The notes: generated by a model from the sequence alone, not told the origin. A DNA stretch of 64,000 nucleotides from an uncultured Hyphomonadaceae bacterium (GCA_913057945.1 CAJXOF010000013.1:1-64000), one strand, 5' to 3'. Shown: positions 7,090 through 16,207, counted from the stretch's first letter. Translations and numbers: made by a program.

Positions 7090-7770
7090 TCAGGAGGCGT
7101 CGCGGATGATTTCAGCTTCCTGATCGAACAGGACTTCGGATTCTGTCTCCGGCGTCACCGGCTCGACATCCGTTTCCTGCGGGGTGGCCTTCGACACAAT
7201 GTCCGGCTCCCGCGAGATGGTCTTTGTCTTCTGCGCTTCGGTGGGAAGATGCAGATTCACGAGATCCAGATCGAGGTCAAAGTCCCCCCGGATTTCCCGA
7301 TCCCCGGAATCCATCTTGTGCCGCACCACATCACGAATGCGCATCAGGACGTCCCGGTTATTGTCGACGAGCGGGATCCGGCGTCCATCCGAGGCCCCGA
7401 TCACCAGGCGGTAATAGGGCTGGCGACGCTTCATGCGGCGCGCAATCATCGCTGCGCGGATGCCCAGGACAAATCCCAGGAGCGTCAACACACCGCCAAT
7501 GACGAGTGCGACGAGGCTGGAGCTGTTGCCCGGAAACAGGCCGCCCCAGGCGAGCGCCAGCAGGCCAAAGAACAAATTGATCACGAAAAAGGATGCGTAC
7601 AGGCTTTGGGCCCGTTTGTTTGTCGCAGTCTCCCACGGGGCGAACTCCATGGACTCCACTGACATGGTGGCAATGCATTGGATGGCGATCGTGTCTTCGC
7701 CCATCTGAAGCGATGCGGAAGAAATCTCTCCGCGCCGGGCCCCTTCCATGTCGAGCGTCTGGCGGTCCAT
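7090..7770 (-). CDS. DUF6232-like membrane-anchored protein
   Basis: A 226-residue protein of unknown function. Residues about 1-60 form a beta-rich soluble domain. Two hydrophobic helices (about 60-83 and 87-108) and a cationic RRMKRRQPYYRLVIG segment follow, then a soluble part with LVDNNRDVLMRIRDVV and an acidic tail rich in Glu and Thr. This pattern resembles DUF6232 proteins, but the match is from memory only. I chose the ATG at 7770, which has AGGGG upstream; a TTG at 7827 is possible. It sits between rbfA and truB in the translation operon. Confidence 0.7.
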   Translation of the reverse strand: MDRQTLDMEGARRGEISSASLQMGEDTIAIQCIATMSVESMEFAPWETATNKRAQSLYASFFVINLFFGLLALAWGGLFPGNSSSLVALVIGGVLTLLGFVLGIRAAMIARRMKRRQPYYRLVIGASDGRRIPLVDNNRDVLMRIRDVVRHKMDSGDREIRGDFDLDLDLVNLHLPTEAQKTKTISREPDIVSKATPQETDVEPVTPETESEVLFDQEAEIIRDAS

Positions 7771-7860
7771 CGGTTCGGCCCCTGCTTGCAATGATGAAAC
7801 GCTCGCAATCCGTGCGGCGCGAGTCAACTTACAACCTGTCCAGACAGTGCCGGCCGGGTG

Positions 7861-8265
7861 TTATTCCTGGTCCAGATCGCGTCTCACGCGAGGATCGGCC
7901 AGCAAGCGGTCAATCGCGGTCGCCTCATCATAGGATCTGTCCGCGATGAAATGCAGCTGCGGCGTGAATTTCAGCTCGATCTCCCGGCCGAGCTTTCCAC
8001 GCAGGAAGCTCGCCGCCCGGTTCAGCGCTTCGGCGAGCTTGGTGCGGCCCGCTTCGCTGTCATCCCCGAGAGGAGAGACGAAGATGTTCGCGTGCCGCAG
8101 GTCTGGCGAACAGCGGACCTCGCCCACCGTCACAATAATCCCCTTCAGGTCAGGGTCGCGAAAGTCTTCCCTGGCGAGAATGTCCGATACCGCGTGACGC
8201 ACGACTTCGCCCGCCCGCAATTGGCGCTGGCTGGGGAGGCCCGGAGAAGAAGATTTGCGGGCCAT
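7861..8265 (-). CDS. rbfA: 30S ribosome-binding factor RbfA
   Basis: Ribosome maturation factor that binds the 30S subunit and helps 16S rRNA 5'-end processing and late assembly. The 134 residues cover one KH-like domain: QRQLRAGEVVRHAVSDIL near the N-terminus, the VRCSPDLRHANIFVSPLG strand-helix region at about 50-67, and the C-terminal LKFTPQLHFIADRSYDEA. The ATG directly follows the TGA of the upstream YcxB-like gene (TGAATG), so the two are translationally coupled in the infB-rbfA-truB run. Confidence 0.95.
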   Translation of the reverse strand: MARKSSSPGLPSQRQLRAGEVVRHAVSDILAREDFRDPDLKGIIVTVGEVRCSPDLRHANIFVSPLGDDSEAGRTKLAEALNRAASFLRGKLGREIELKFTPQLHFIADRSYDEATAIDRLLADPRVRRDLDQE

Positions 8266-8793
8266 TCAGACACCTGCTTTCTGTTTGAGGCGTTCCACGA
8301 AATTCCGGCGCGCCTGCTTGTCCTTGTTGAACCAGACATCGGGAATGATCAGGGCGTCCGCCCCCTTCACGAGAACCGACGTGAACCCCCGATTGGCTTT
8401 GACCGACAGGATACTGGCCCAGTCGATCCGTGTTTCAATGCCGCCCCGCCGGACCTGAAGACACTCGTTCAGCGCGCATACTTCCGTTTCCAACCGGGTC
8501 ACGCCGAACGGATCATCCGCCGACCGGTAGGACCAACGGATAAAGATAAGATACCACGAAATCCCCGCGAACGCTGCGACCAGCGCCGAGAGGAACCACT
8601 GCCAGTAAGGGCTGAAGCCCGCCATTTCGATGGCATTCTTCACCATTACGGACATGCTGGCCGAGATGATGGGGGCGGTGACCCCGGCATAATAGATCGC
8701 GGTTGGCCCAACGATGCCGCGCCGCGAAAGACGGGCTAGGCGTTTCTGGTCCTTTTCGTCCAGAAAGCCGGATATTTTGTCAGGCGCCGTCAT
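8266..8793 (-). CDS. YcxB-like membrane protein
   Basis: A 175-residue protein of unknown function. Two hydrophobic helices lie at about 35-55 and 60-85 (FLSALVAAFAGISWYLIFI). A C-terminal soluble domain containing RIDWASILSVKANRGFTSVL and IIPDVWF resembles the YcxB-like domain. The ATG at 8793 lies 11 bases after the infB stop, and its own stop touches the rbfA start codon. It is embedded in the translation operon although nothing in it suggests a ribosomal role; it may be membrane-linked or a passenger. Confidence 0.75.
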   Translation of the reverse strand: MTAPDKISGFLDEKDQKRLARLSRRGIVGPTAIYYAGVTAPIISASMSVMVKNAIEMAGFSPYWQWFLSALVAAFAGISWYLIFIRWSYRSADDPFGVTRLETEVCALNECLQVRRGGIETRIDWASILSVKANRGFTSVLVKGADALIIPDVWFNKDKQARRNFVERLKQKAGV

Positions 8794-8804
8794 CTCGTAC
8801 CGAT

Positions 8805-11357
8805 TTAGTCGAGGGACCTTGCGATTTCTTCGACCTGGAAGCATTCGATCTTGTCGCCCGCGCGGATATCGTCATAGCGCTCGAACGCCATGCCGCATTC
8901 CATGCCGGAACTCACTTCGGTCACTTCGTCCTTGAAGCGCTTCAGCGTTTTCAGCTTGCCTTCATGGATCACAACATCATCCCTCAGCAGGCGCACACCG
9001 CAGCCGCGGAGCACCTTGCCTTCGGAAACCCGGCACCCGGCAACCTTGCCGACCTTGGTGATGTTGAAGACTTCGAGGATTTCCGCGTACCCGATGAAGG
9101 TTTCGCGTTTCTCCGGTGCCAGCATGCCCGACAGGGTCGCTTTCACATCGTCGATCAGGTCGTAGATCACCGAATAGTAGCGGATCTCCACGCCTTCTTT
9201 CTCGGCGAGGTCACGCGCCTGTTTGTTGGCACGCACGTTGAAGGCAAAGATCGGCGCTTCGGAGGATTGGGCGAGCAGGACATCGCTTTCGGAAATACCG
9301 CCGACGGCGCCATGAATGACCCGCGCACGAACTTCTTCTGTCGACACCTTGTCGAGCGACTGGCTGATCGCCTCGACGGAGCCCTGGACATCGCCCTTGA
9401 CGACGACCGGCAGTTCCGACGTCTCTATGGATCCATCCTTCAGCTTGCTGAGCAGTTGATCGAGCGAGGCACGCGCTGCGGCGCCAGCCTTGCCAGACAC
9501 CTGCCGTTTCTGACGGACACGGTATTCGGTAACTTCACGGGCGCGGGCCTCAGTATCGACGACCACGAACTGATCGCCCGGATCCGGCGCACCATCCAGG
9601 CCGAGCACTTCGACCGGCAGGGATGGACCCGCGTCTTTCAGCTGTTGGCCGCGTTCATCGACCAGTGCGCGAACCTTGCCCCACTGCGCGCCGGCAACAA
9701 GGATGTCGCCCCGCTTGAGCGTGCCGCGCTTGACCAGAACCGTGGCGACAGGGCCCCGGCCCTTGTCGAGCTGGCTTTCAATGACGGTCCCGTCAGCAGG
9801 CCGGTCTGGATTGGCCTTAAGTTCGAGGAGTTCGGCCTGCAGCGTGATGGCATCGGTCAGTTCGTCCAGTCCTGCGCCGGTCAGCGCAGAGACTTTCACG
9901 GCCTGAGTGGAGCCGCCCATGCTCTCGACCTGAACGTCATGCTGAAGCAAGTCGGTCAGCACCTTGTCCGGATTGGCATCCGGCAGGTCGCTCTTGTTGA
10001 CGGCGACAATGATCGGCACACCGGCAGCCTTGGCGTGATTGATGGATTCAATCGTCTGCGGCATGACCGAGTCATCGGCCGCCACGACGAGAATTGCGAT
10101 GTCGGTTGCGGTTGCGCCACGTGCCCGCATTGCCGTGAAGGCTGCGTGGCCCGGCGTGTCCAGGAAGGTGATGCGGTCACCGGATTTCAGCTGAACCTGA
10201 TAGGCACCGATATGCTGGGTGATACCGCCAGCTTCGCCTGCAACAACATCCGTCTTGCGCAGCGAGTCCAGAAGCGAGGTCTTGCCGTGGTCGACATGGC
10301 CCATGATGGTCACGATCGGGGCGCGTGGCTTCAGATCCTTCGGATCATCCGCGCCGCCTTCCAGGCCAATCTCGACATCAGACTCCGAAACGCGCTTCAC
10401 CGTATGGCCGAATTCCTCGGCAATCAGTTCTGCGGTATCCGCGTCGACAATGTCGTTGCCGCGAAGCATTTCGCCCTGCTGGATCATGAATTTCACGACG
10501 TCACCGACGCGCTCATTCATCCGGCCGGCAAGGTCCTGCAGCGTGATCGTTTCTGGCAGGGTCACCTCGATGGAGACCTTTTCGCGCTGGTCATTGCCGC
10601 CGGTGCGGCGCTCACGTTCGCGCTCACGGGCACGGCGCAGCGATGCCAGCGAACGCTGACGATCTGCATCATCCCCTAGCGCCGACGAAATGGTCAGCTT
10701 GCCGCGGCGACGTTCGCCACCACCGCCACCACGTGCGCTGCGATTCTGGGAATCACGGCTGGCACGATCACGGTCGTCCCGGCCGGACTTGCCACGCTTG
10801 GCACGCGCCGGGCTATCCTCCACGGGCGGTGTAGCTGCTGTTGATGCCGGCTCGGCTTTTCCACGCGCTTTCGGCGCCCGGTCGGCGCGCTCCTTCGCGG
10901 CAGCTTCCTCGACCTTGCGAGCTTCTTCCTCGGCCTTGCGGCGGGCTTCAGCCTCTTCGCGTTCCTTGACTTCCTGGAACTTCTTTTCCTGCTCCGAGCG
11001 AAGGCGATCCTGAGCAGCTTTCTGGGTCTGCTCTTCCTTGGCGCGGTTAGCCTCTTCCTGCTTGCGCTCATACAGCGCTCTCTGGCGGGCCTTCAACTCG
11101 TTGACCGTGATGCCAAGCTTCTTGGCGGTTGCGATCAGACGCGCTTCAAGGGAATCTGAAGCCGCTTTCGATGCATCACCAGCTGGCGCAGCAGACGAAC
11201 CGCTTGGCCCGACGGACCGGCGCTTCTTGGTCTCGACGACCACCTGCTTCGAGCGGCCATGACTGAAGCTCTGCTTCACCGTGCCGGATGATTTCCGCGC
11301 AACAGTGAGCGGCTTGCGTCCGCCCGTATTACCACCAGTGTCTTTCGTATCGCTCAT
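8805..11357 (-). CDS. infB: Translation initiation factor IF-2
   Basis: GTPase that places fMet-tRNA on the 30S subunit and promotes subunit joining. The 850-residue protein starts with the alphaproteobacterial IF-2 N-terminal motif [21 protein letters not shown] long charged Ala/Arg/Glu-rich linker (about 90-250) follows, then the IF2-N region. The G domain has GHVDHGKT at 353-360, DTPGH at 400-404 and NKSD at 454-457, and the beta-barrel domains complete the C-terminus. I chose the ATG at 11357 over 11396 because the conserved MSDTKDTGG start matches relatives. Confidence 0.97.
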   Translation of the reverse strand: MSDTKDTGGNTGGRKPLTVARKSSGTVKQSFSHGRSKQVVVETKKRRSVGPSGSSAAPAGDASKAASDSLEARLIATAKKLGITVNELKARQRALYERKQEEANRAKEEQTQKAAQDRLRSEQEKKFQEVKEREEAEARRKAEEEARKVEEAAAKERADRAPKARGKAEPASTAATPPVEDSPARAKRGKSGRDDRDRASRDSQNRSARGGGGGERRRGKLTISSALGDDADRQRSLASLRRARERERERRTGGNDQREKVSIEVTLPETITLQDLAGRMNERVGDVVKFMIQQGEMLRGNDIVDADTAELIAEEFGHTVKRVSESDVEIGLEGGADDPKDLKPRAPIVTIMGHVDHGKTSLLDSLRKTDVVAGEAGGITQHIGAYQVQLKSGDRITFLDTPGHAAFTAMRARGATATDIAILVVAADDSVMPQTIESINHAKAAGVPIIVAVNKSDLPDANPDKVLTDLLQHDVQVESMGGSTQAVKVSALTGAGLDELTDAITLQAELLELKANPDRPADGTVIESQLDKGRGPVATVLVKRGTLKRGDILVAGAQWGKVRALVDERGQQLKDAGPSLPVEVLGLDGAPDPGDQFVVVDTEARAREVTEYRVRQKRQVSGKAGAAARASLDQLLSKLKDGSIETSELPVVVKGDVQGSVEAISQSLDKVSTEEVRARVIHGAVGGISESDVLLAQSSEAPIFAFNVRANKQARDLAEKEGVEIRYYSVIYDLIDDVKATLSGMLAPEKRETFIGYAEILEVFNITKVGKVAGCRVSEGKVLRGCGVRLLRDDVVIHEGKLKTLKRFKDEVTEVSSGMECGMAFERYDDIRAGDKIECFQVEEIARSLD

Positions 11358-11417
11358 ACGTTCTTCATACCACGTTTCTTGCCGATCCGCGCCCATGCGC
11401 CTCGGCCTTGTTTTCCG

Positions 11418-12092
11418 CTACCGATCCTGATCCGGGAACCAGTCCAGTTCGGGCCTTGTTCGAAATCCGGCTAGACGCTGGTAAGCCAGCACTGTCGCCT
11501 TCGCAATTGGACCCTTGCGGACGAGACCGTGTATCACACGCTCACGCCCAAAAGCCACGCCCAATTCCTCGGAACTGAGCGCACCGGCCATTTTCACGTT
11601 GCTATATAATGCTTTGGCGAGAAAATACACCTTTGAACGGCCATCTTCTGCACCATCGGCCGCTTCCAGCAACAGGCCGGGCCGCTTCTTCTGCAGTGCA
11701 TCGCGCACCTGGTCGAAGCCGAGCACGATATCGCCCGCCTTCTTCCCCATGCCCAGCAATCCGGTCAGCCTCTGCAGCAGCAAAACCTCGACCGTTCCAG
11801 AAAGTCCTTCCGGGACAACGACCTGCTGCTTGAAGCCCCGCGCAAAGGCGCCCTTCTTCACAGCCGTGTCGAGTGTCTCCCGGTCCGCGCAAATCCACAC
11901 GCCCCTGCCCGGCAGTTTGCCTGAAATATCCGGTGTGACGATATTGTCGGGCGACAGTGCAAATCGCACCATCGCATCCTGTGGGAGCTTTTCCCGGGTC
12001 ACGGCGCATTGACGGACGGGGCTCTCCCCGTCCGCAACACCACCTTCAATAGCGGTTACCCGCGCATCACTCTTGCGGTGCGGTCTCTTCAT
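11418..12092 (-). CDS. YlxR (DUF448) plus L7Ae-like RNA-binding protein
   Basis: A 224-residue two-domain RNA-binding protein typical of the nusA-infB gap in alphaproteobacteria. The N-terminal DUF448/YlxR domain has ESPVRQCAVTREKLP near residues 22-36 and PGRGVWICAD near 60. The C-terminal half resembles YlxQ/L7Ae (GLLGMGKKAGDIVLGFDQVR, then LLLEAADGAEDGR). In other bacteria these are separate small genes. The ATG at 12092 overlaps the nusA 3' end by 26 bp, suggesting coupled translation. The exact RNA target is unknown. Confidence 0.88.
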   Translation of the reverse strand: MKRPHRKSDARVTAIEGGVADGESPVRQCAVTREKLPQDAMVRFALSPDNIVTPDISGKLPGRGVWICADRETLDTAVKKGAFARGFKQQVVVPEGLSGTVEVLLLQRLTGLLGMGKKAGDIVLGFDQVRDALQKKRPGLLLEAADGAEDGRSKVYFLAKALYSNVKMAGALSSEELGVAFGRERVIHGLVRKGPIAKATVLAYQRLAGFRTRPELDWFPDQDR

Positions 12093-13833
12093 CACCGCCC
12101 TCCGCTGCCAGGGCATCGAGATCAAACTCAAGCTCTTCAAGGGCTTCATCCACCGCATCCGGGGACGGGTTGTTGCCCAGCTCGCCGAGTGCCAGGAGCG
12201 CACGCTCCTCTTCGGTCAACTCTGGCGTTTCCTCTTCGGCCTTTTCAGCCAGCATCTGCTCGATGGCGTCCGGCTCGATCCAGCCTGCGGCGACACGCGC
12301 GCGCATGATGAACATCTGCGCGTCGTCCTTGCGCATTTCGCCCTTCTTGAGCACGCCTTCGACCCAAACCGGCTTGCCGTCGGGGCCTGGTTCGCGCCAG
12401 CCCGTGATGTCATCCGGCACGAGGCCAGCCACATCGTCCAGCGTCTGCACACCTTCTTCGCCAAGACGGACAGCAAAGGATGGCGTCATGCCTTCCAGGC
12501 CCATCACCGCATCCTCGACGCCCAGCTCCTTGCGCTTGGCATCATTCTCAGCGGCCAGACGGTCCAGGAATTCCCGGGCGCGTTCCTGCAGCTCTTCTGC
12601 GACGTCTTCGTCAAAGCCTTCGATCGTGATGAAGTCTTCCGGAGCCACATAGGCGATCTCTTCGACCGTCTCGAAGCCTTCGGAGGCCAGCAGCTGCGCC
12701 AGCGTCTCATCGGCGTCGAGCGCCTTCATGAACAGGTCGGTCCGCTCCTGGAACTCGCGCTGGTAACGCTCGGAATCGGCGGTCTCGGTCACGAGGTCGA
12801 TCTGCCAGCCGGTCAGCTGGGAGGCGAGCCGCACGTTCTGACCCCGGCGGCCGATGGCCAGCGGGAACTGATCGTCAGCGACCACGACTTCAACGCGGCG
12901 CTCTTCCTCGTCCAGCACCACTTTCGACACTTCGGCCGGCTGCAGCGCGTTCACGATGAAGGTCGCGTCGTCATAATTCCACGGAATGATGTCGATCTTC
13001 TCACCCGACAATTCGCCGACAACTGCCTGGACGCGCGCACCGCGCATACCCACACAGGCGCCGACCGGGTCGATCGAGGAATCATTGGAGATTACGCCGA
13101 TCTTGGCGCGGCTACCCGCATCACGCGAACAGGCCTTGATCTCGATGACGCCTTCGTAAACTTCCGGCACTTCCTGGGCGAACAGCTTGACCATGAATTC
13201 CGGCGCAGAGCGCGACAGGAAGATCTGCGGGCCCTTGGTCTCGCGGCTCACCTTGTAGAGGTAGGCACGGACGCGGTCATTGGTCTGGAAGTTCTCGCGC
13301 GGGATACCGTCATTGCGACGGATGATGCCTTCGGCGCGGCCGAGGTCCACGATGACGTGGCCATATTCAACGCGCTTGACGACACCGGAGATCACTTCAC
13401 CGACGCGGTCCTTGTACTCATTGTACTGGCGCTCGCGCTCGGCATCGCGCACCTTCTGCATGATGACCTGTTTTGCGGTCTGAGCCGCGACACGACCGAA
13501 ATCGAAGGGCGGAAGCTCTTCCTTCAGCTCGTCGCCGGCCCCGAGGTCCGCATCGATCTTCTTGGCTTCGGACAGGCGAAGCTCCTTGGACTCGTCCTCG
13601 AACTCTTCGTCCGCCACGACGGTCTGGATACGCCAGAGCGTCTGTTCGCCCGTCGTTGAATCGATCTTCGCACGGATGTCGTGCTCCTGGCCGTATTTTG
13701 CTTTTGCGGCCTTCTCGATTGCTTCCTGCATAGCCTCGATGACAATCGACTGGTCAATTGCCTTCTCTTCGGCGACCGCCTTGGCGATCTGCAGGATTTC
13801 CAGCCTGTTGGCTGAAACGCCGATGGTGTTCAT
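12067..13833 (-). CDS. nusA: Transcription termination/antitermination protein NusA
   Basis: RNA polymerase-associated elongation factor of 588 residues. The NusA N-terminal domain (about 1-125) is followed by an S1 domain around 135-200 (GEVISGVVKRVEYGHVIVDL) and two KH domains (AIGRRGQNVRLASQLTGW in the second). The C-terminus has helix-hairpin-helix modules (GFDEDVAEELQERAREFL) and a very acidic end, the usual alphaproteobacterial form. The ATG overlaps the rimP TGA by 4 bases (ATGA). Confidence 0.97.
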   Translation of the reverse strand: MNTIGVSANRLEILQIAKAVAEEKAIDQSIVIEAMQEAIEKAAKAKYGQEHDIRAKIDSTTGEQTLWRIQTVVADEEFEDESKELRLSEAKKIDADLGAGDELKEELPPFDFGRVAAQTAKQVIMQKVRDAERERQYNEYKDRVGEVISGVVKRVEYGHVIVDLGRAEGIIRRNDGIPRENFQTNDRVRAYLYKVSRETKGPQIFLSRSAPEFMVKLFAQEVPEVYEGVIEIKACSRDAGSRAKIGVISNDSSIDPVGACVGMRGARVQAVVGELSGEKIDIIPWNYDDATFIVNALQPAEVSKVVLDEEERRVEVVVADDQFPLAIGRRGQNVRLASQLTGWQIDLVTETADSERYQREFQERTDLFMKALDADETLAQLLASEGFETVEEIAYVAPEDFITIEGFDEDVAEELQERAREFLDRLAAENDAKRKELGVEDAVMGLEGMTPSFAVRLGEEGVQTLDDVAGLVPDDITGWREPGPDGKPVWVEGVLKKGEMRKDDAQMFIMRARVAAGWIEPDAIEQMLAEKAEEETPELTEEERALLALGELGNNPSPDAVDEALEELEFDLDALAAEGGDEETAPQE

Positions 13834-14429
13834 GTGACGTCTCCCGTCTCTTCGTTTTTATCGGTGTCTTCGTCAGTCTCGTCGATCTCAAGATCGCCGA
13901 GGTCGTCTTCATCCGGCTGCGGCGGCAAGGTGCCGGCTGCGCGGGCCGCATCAATCAGTTCGTCCGTAAGGATCAAGCTCGCGCGGCTCATCTCGTGGAC
14001 GTGAGCAACGAGTTCGGTCTCGTCGTCCAGTTCGATATGCGCGCCGTCTTCGTCCTCGCTCCGGATCACACCGGAAAACCGCCGACGGCCATCAATCGGC
14101 CGGGACAGTTCAATCTTTACCGCATGGCCAACCCAGCGCCCGAAATCCCCCTCCCTGGTCAGGGGGCGGTCGATGCCGGGGGTAGAGACTTCCAGCGTAT
14201 AGGCTTCGGTGATCGGGTCCGCCTCGTCCATCATCGGCGCAATTGCGCGCGACAGGCGGGCACAATCCTCGACATTGGTCGGCGCGCCGCCAGCCCGTTC
14301 GGCCATGATCTGCAGCTGTGGGCGGCGCCCGCCCTGCACGCGCAGGCGGACGATTTCCATGCCAAGCGACTCGGCCACGGGCGTGACGAGCGCGAGAATC
14401 TGGCGTTCCTGTTCGGTCAGGGCAATCAT
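13830..14429 (-). CDS. rimP: Ribosome maturation factor RimP
   Basis: Factor needed for 30S subunit maturation. The 199 residues contain the RimP N-terminal region (MEIVRLRVQGGRRPQLQIM, about 24-42), the AYTLEVSTPGIDRPL signature near 96-110 and the Sm-like C-terminal part. A long acidic C-terminal extension (DEDDLGDLEIDETDEDTDK) is present. It is first in the rimP-nusA-ylxR-infB transcript. No clear Shine-Dalgarno precedes the ATG, and a stem-loop with a T-rich tail lies just upstream, which suggests leader control. Confidence 0.95.
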   Translation of the reverse strand: MIALTEQERQILALVTPVAESLGMEIVRLRVQGGRRPQLQIMAERAGGAPTNVEDCARLSRAIAPMMDEADPITEAYTLEVSTPGIDRPLTREGDFGRWVGHAVKIELSRPIDGRRRFSGVIRSEDEDGAHIELDDETELVAHVHEMSRASLILTDELIDAARAAGTLPPQPDEDDLGDLEIDETDEDTDKNEETGDVT

Positions 14430-14451
14430 CGGAGAAAGGGACTATTCCGGT

Positions 14452-14488
14452 AAAGAAAAGCGGCGGCCCCGTTGCCGGAACCGCCGCC
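14452..14488 (-). terminator. Attenuator-like hairpin in the rimP leader
   Basis: On the minus strand GGCGGCGGTTCC...GGGGCCGCCG folds into a GC-rich stem and is followed by CTTTTCTTT. It lies between a candidate promoter (14510-14538) and the rimP start (14429), so a transcript from that promoter would have to read through it. Its 28-bp core is nearly identical to the hairpin after the cold-shock gene (14566-14593), with one base differing. Confidence 0.6.
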
Positions 14489-14509
14489 GATATGTTTCGA
14501 CTTGCGGTT

Positions 14510-14538
14510 CATATACTCCCTGCGGTCCGGCCTGTCGA
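14510..14538 (-). promoter_or_regulatory. Candidate promoter of the rimP-nusA-infB operon
   Basis: Minus-strand TCGACA, a 17-base spacer and TATATG fit a sigma-70 type promoter with one mismatch in the -35 and two in the -10 (TATAAT). It sits between the csp terminator hairpin and the rimP attenuator-like hairpin, about 80 bases before the rimP start. Confidence 0.45.
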
Positions 14539-14559
14539 GAGATCGGATGCTGAAGAGAC

Positions 14560-14593
14560 GGAAAACGGCGGTCCCGTTGCCGGAACCGCCGCC
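14560..14593 (-). terminator. Rho-independent terminator of the cold-shock gene
   Basis: A minus-strand stem-loop GGCGGTTCCG-GCAA-CGGGACCGCC with one mismatch is followed by GTTTTCC, 26 bases after the csp stop. The core repeats, with one change, at 14461-14488. Confidence 0.7.
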
Positions 14594-14619
14594 TTGAACC
14601 CGAATGGGTATATTCGTGC

Positions 14620-14829
14620 TTACAGAACTTTCAGGTCCACAGCCGAGGTCTTGCCGCGGCGTTCATCCTTGAAGAGTTCGTAAGATACTGCCTGGTCTTC
14701 AGCCAGCGTGCGCAGGCCGGAGCGCTCAACGGCCGAAATGTGCACAAAAACGTCCGCGCCGCCCTCATCAGGTTTGATGAAGCCAAAGCCCTTCTGGTCG
14801 TTGAACCATTTCACTTTGCCAGTTGCCAT
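14620..14829 (-). CDS. Cold-shock domain protein (CspA family)
   Basis: A single cold-shock domain of 69 residues that binds single-stranded RNA/DNA. RNP1 is KGFGFI at 13-18 and RNP2 VFVHIS at 27-32; the N-terminal GKVKWFNDQ strand is typical. AGGA precedes the ATG. The gene has its own terminator and a candidate promoter about 140 bases upstream, giving a long 5' leader as in many csp mRNAs. It lies between trmB and rimP on the same strand. Whether it is cold-induced cannot be seen. Confidence 0.95.
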   Translation of the reverse strand: MATGKVKWFNDQKGFGFIKPDEGGADVFVHISAVERSGLRTLAEDQAVSYELFKDERRGKTSAVDLKVL

Positions 14830-14970
14830 TACTTGTAGTCCTTTACGTTAGATAGAAGCGTCCCGGCTCGGATTTGAACCAGATCCACTTATCGAAACGG
14901 GTAGGAAGAAAGTCATGGCCGCCGGTCTGACGGGGTCTTGAAGTTTCAGACCGACCGAATTCGATGCCAA

Positions 14971-15000
14971 TATAAACGCACGGGTGCGACATTCGGTCAA
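14971..15000 (-). promoter_or_regulatory. Candidate csp promoter with long 5' leader
   Basis: Minus-strand TTGACC, an 18-base spacer and TTTATA lie about 140 bases upstream of the cold-shock gene start and overlap no coding region. A long untranslated leader would be in keeping with cold-shock genes. Confidence 0.4.
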
Positions 15001-15014
15001 GTGACCGTCTTGTG

Positions 15015-15713
15015 TCAGCTGCGGACCAAGTCCAGCCAAACCGGGGCGCAATCGCCCAATTTCTTGCTCTCATAGCGCGTAGTGAGGTGATCTTTTGGCG
15101 GGCAGCGCCAATCATCGGCACAATTCACCCCCCAATCAAATCCGCCCTGCTCGAGAAACCGCGCAAGTGCTTCATCGGCGTAGCTTTTGACATCGGTGGC
15201 GAACCGGATTTGGGCACCCTGCCGACAGATACGATGCAACTCGTTCAAGAAGTCGGGCTGGATCAGACGGCGCTTCTGCTGGCGCTTCTTCGGCCAGGGA
15301 TCCGGAAACAGGATGAAGACACGCGAAATGCTCTCATCCTTGAGCGCGGACAAGACCGGACGGGCATCATCCATGACCAGCCGGACATTGCGCAGATCGT
15401 TCGCCTTGATCCCGGTCAGCGCCTTGGCCATGCCTTCCACGAAAGGCTCACACCCGATGAAGCCGACGTCCGGATGCAAGCCGGCCTGGCCCACGAAATG
15501 TTCACCGCCGCCAAAGCCGATTTCCAGCCAGATTTCGCGCTCATCCCCAAACAGGTCCGCCGGCGCGAGCGTGGCCGGCTCCGCCGCCGGTACTTCCAGC
15601 TCGGGCAACAGGGTGTCGATCAGATCCTGCTGGCGCGCTGACAGCGCGCGTCCGCCGGTACGGCCGAACGTGCGAAGGGGCCGGGATTTCATGGAAGGGG
15701 TGTCTTCGGTCAT
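15015..15713 (-). CDS. trmB: tRNA (guanine-N7-)-methyltransferase TrmB
   Basis: SAM-dependent enzyme that makes m7G46 in the tRNA variable loop. The 232-residue protein has the SAM-binding EIGFGGGEH at 64-72, the signature FPDPWPKKR at 136-144 and a C-terminal region with DHLTTRYESK. The ATG at 15713 gives the usual length. It keeps its place between the lnt/XRE genes and rimP-nusA, but metK, which often sits just upstream in Rhizobiales, is absent here. Confidence 0.95.
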   Translation of the reverse strand: MTEDTPSMKSRPLRTFGRTGGRALSARQQDLIDTLLPELEVPAAEPATLAPADLFGDEREIWLEIGFGGGEHFVGQAGLHPDVGFIGCEPFVEGMAKALTGIKANDLRNVRLVMDDARPVLSALKDESISRVFILFPDPWPKKRQQKRRLIQPDFLNELHRICRQGAQIRFATDVKSYADEALARFLEQGGFDWGVNCADDWRCPPKDHLTTRYESKKLGDCAPVWLDLVRS

Positions 15714-15746
15714 CGCGGCGTCTGATGCCTCAGTGGCCGGGCCGGA

Positions 15747-16172
15747 TCAATCCTCGCCCTGCTGCTTTCCGTCGAACGCGGTTGCGGCGGCCTGAACGGT
15801 CGCCAGCAGGGATTTGCGAAGGGACTGGTCCTCGATCTTCTGGAAGGCCGCGATCAGGTCGAGGATTTCCGACGTCATGACGGGGGCATGAATGGCCCCG
15901 CCATCTTCGGCGACCTGCGATGCCTGATGGTCGAGAAAGGTTTCGGCCCCATCGAAGAAATAGGTGATGGGCACGCCCATAGCGGTCGACATCTCGAACA
16001 AACGACCTGCCGAGACACGGTTCACGCCCTTTTCGTATTTCTGCACCTGCTGGAAGGTCAGGCCGAGCAACTCCCCCAGTTTCTCCTGGGTCAGCTTCAG
16101 CTCCTTGCGCCTCCACCGGATGCGCTGGCCGACCACGCGATCAATACCGCTGGGGAGCTTGTTGTCGGCCAT
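15747..16172 (-). CDS. XRE-family transcriptional regulator
   Basis: A 141-residue Cro/C1-type regulator. The helix-turn-helix covers about residues 9-65 (VVGQRIRWRRKELKLTQEKL, FQQVQKYEKGVNRVSAGRL), followed by a short FDGAE linker and a helical C-terminal part. It begins at the ATG at 16172 just after lnt. This regulator next to lnt is a conserved feature of alphaproteobacteria; its targets are not known from the sequence. Confidence 0.9.
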   Translation of the reverse strand: MADNKLPSGIDRVVGQRIRWRRKELKLTQEKLGELLGLTFQQVQKYEKGVNRVSAGRLFEMSTAMGVPITYFFDGAETFLDHQASQVAEDGGAIHAPVMTSEILDLIAAFQKIEDQSLRKSLLATVQAAATAFDGKQQGED

Positions 16173-16207
16173 GTCTGCCCTTTTTATGTAGTCGTCTTGT
16201 ACTTTTT

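Noticed and set aside
8703..10679. A 658-codon plus-strand frame opposite infB
   Set aside because: Its product is a composition-driven shadow of IF-2 with no family features.
12073..13659. A 528-codon plus-strand frame opposite nusA
   Set aside because: Shadow of NusA caused by codon bias; no independent evidence.
14426..14512. A 28-codon minus-strand frame whose TGA overlaps the rimP ATG
   Set aside because: Its ATG lies inside the -10 of the best candidate promoter, its ribosome site is too close to the start, and its sequence is mainly the hairpin repeat; a leader attenuator explains the region better.
14855..14935. A tRNA-like T-arm (GGTTCAAATCC on the minus strand)
   Set aside because: The T-stem does not pair and no matching acceptor or anticodon arm was found upstream; it falls in the csp leader.
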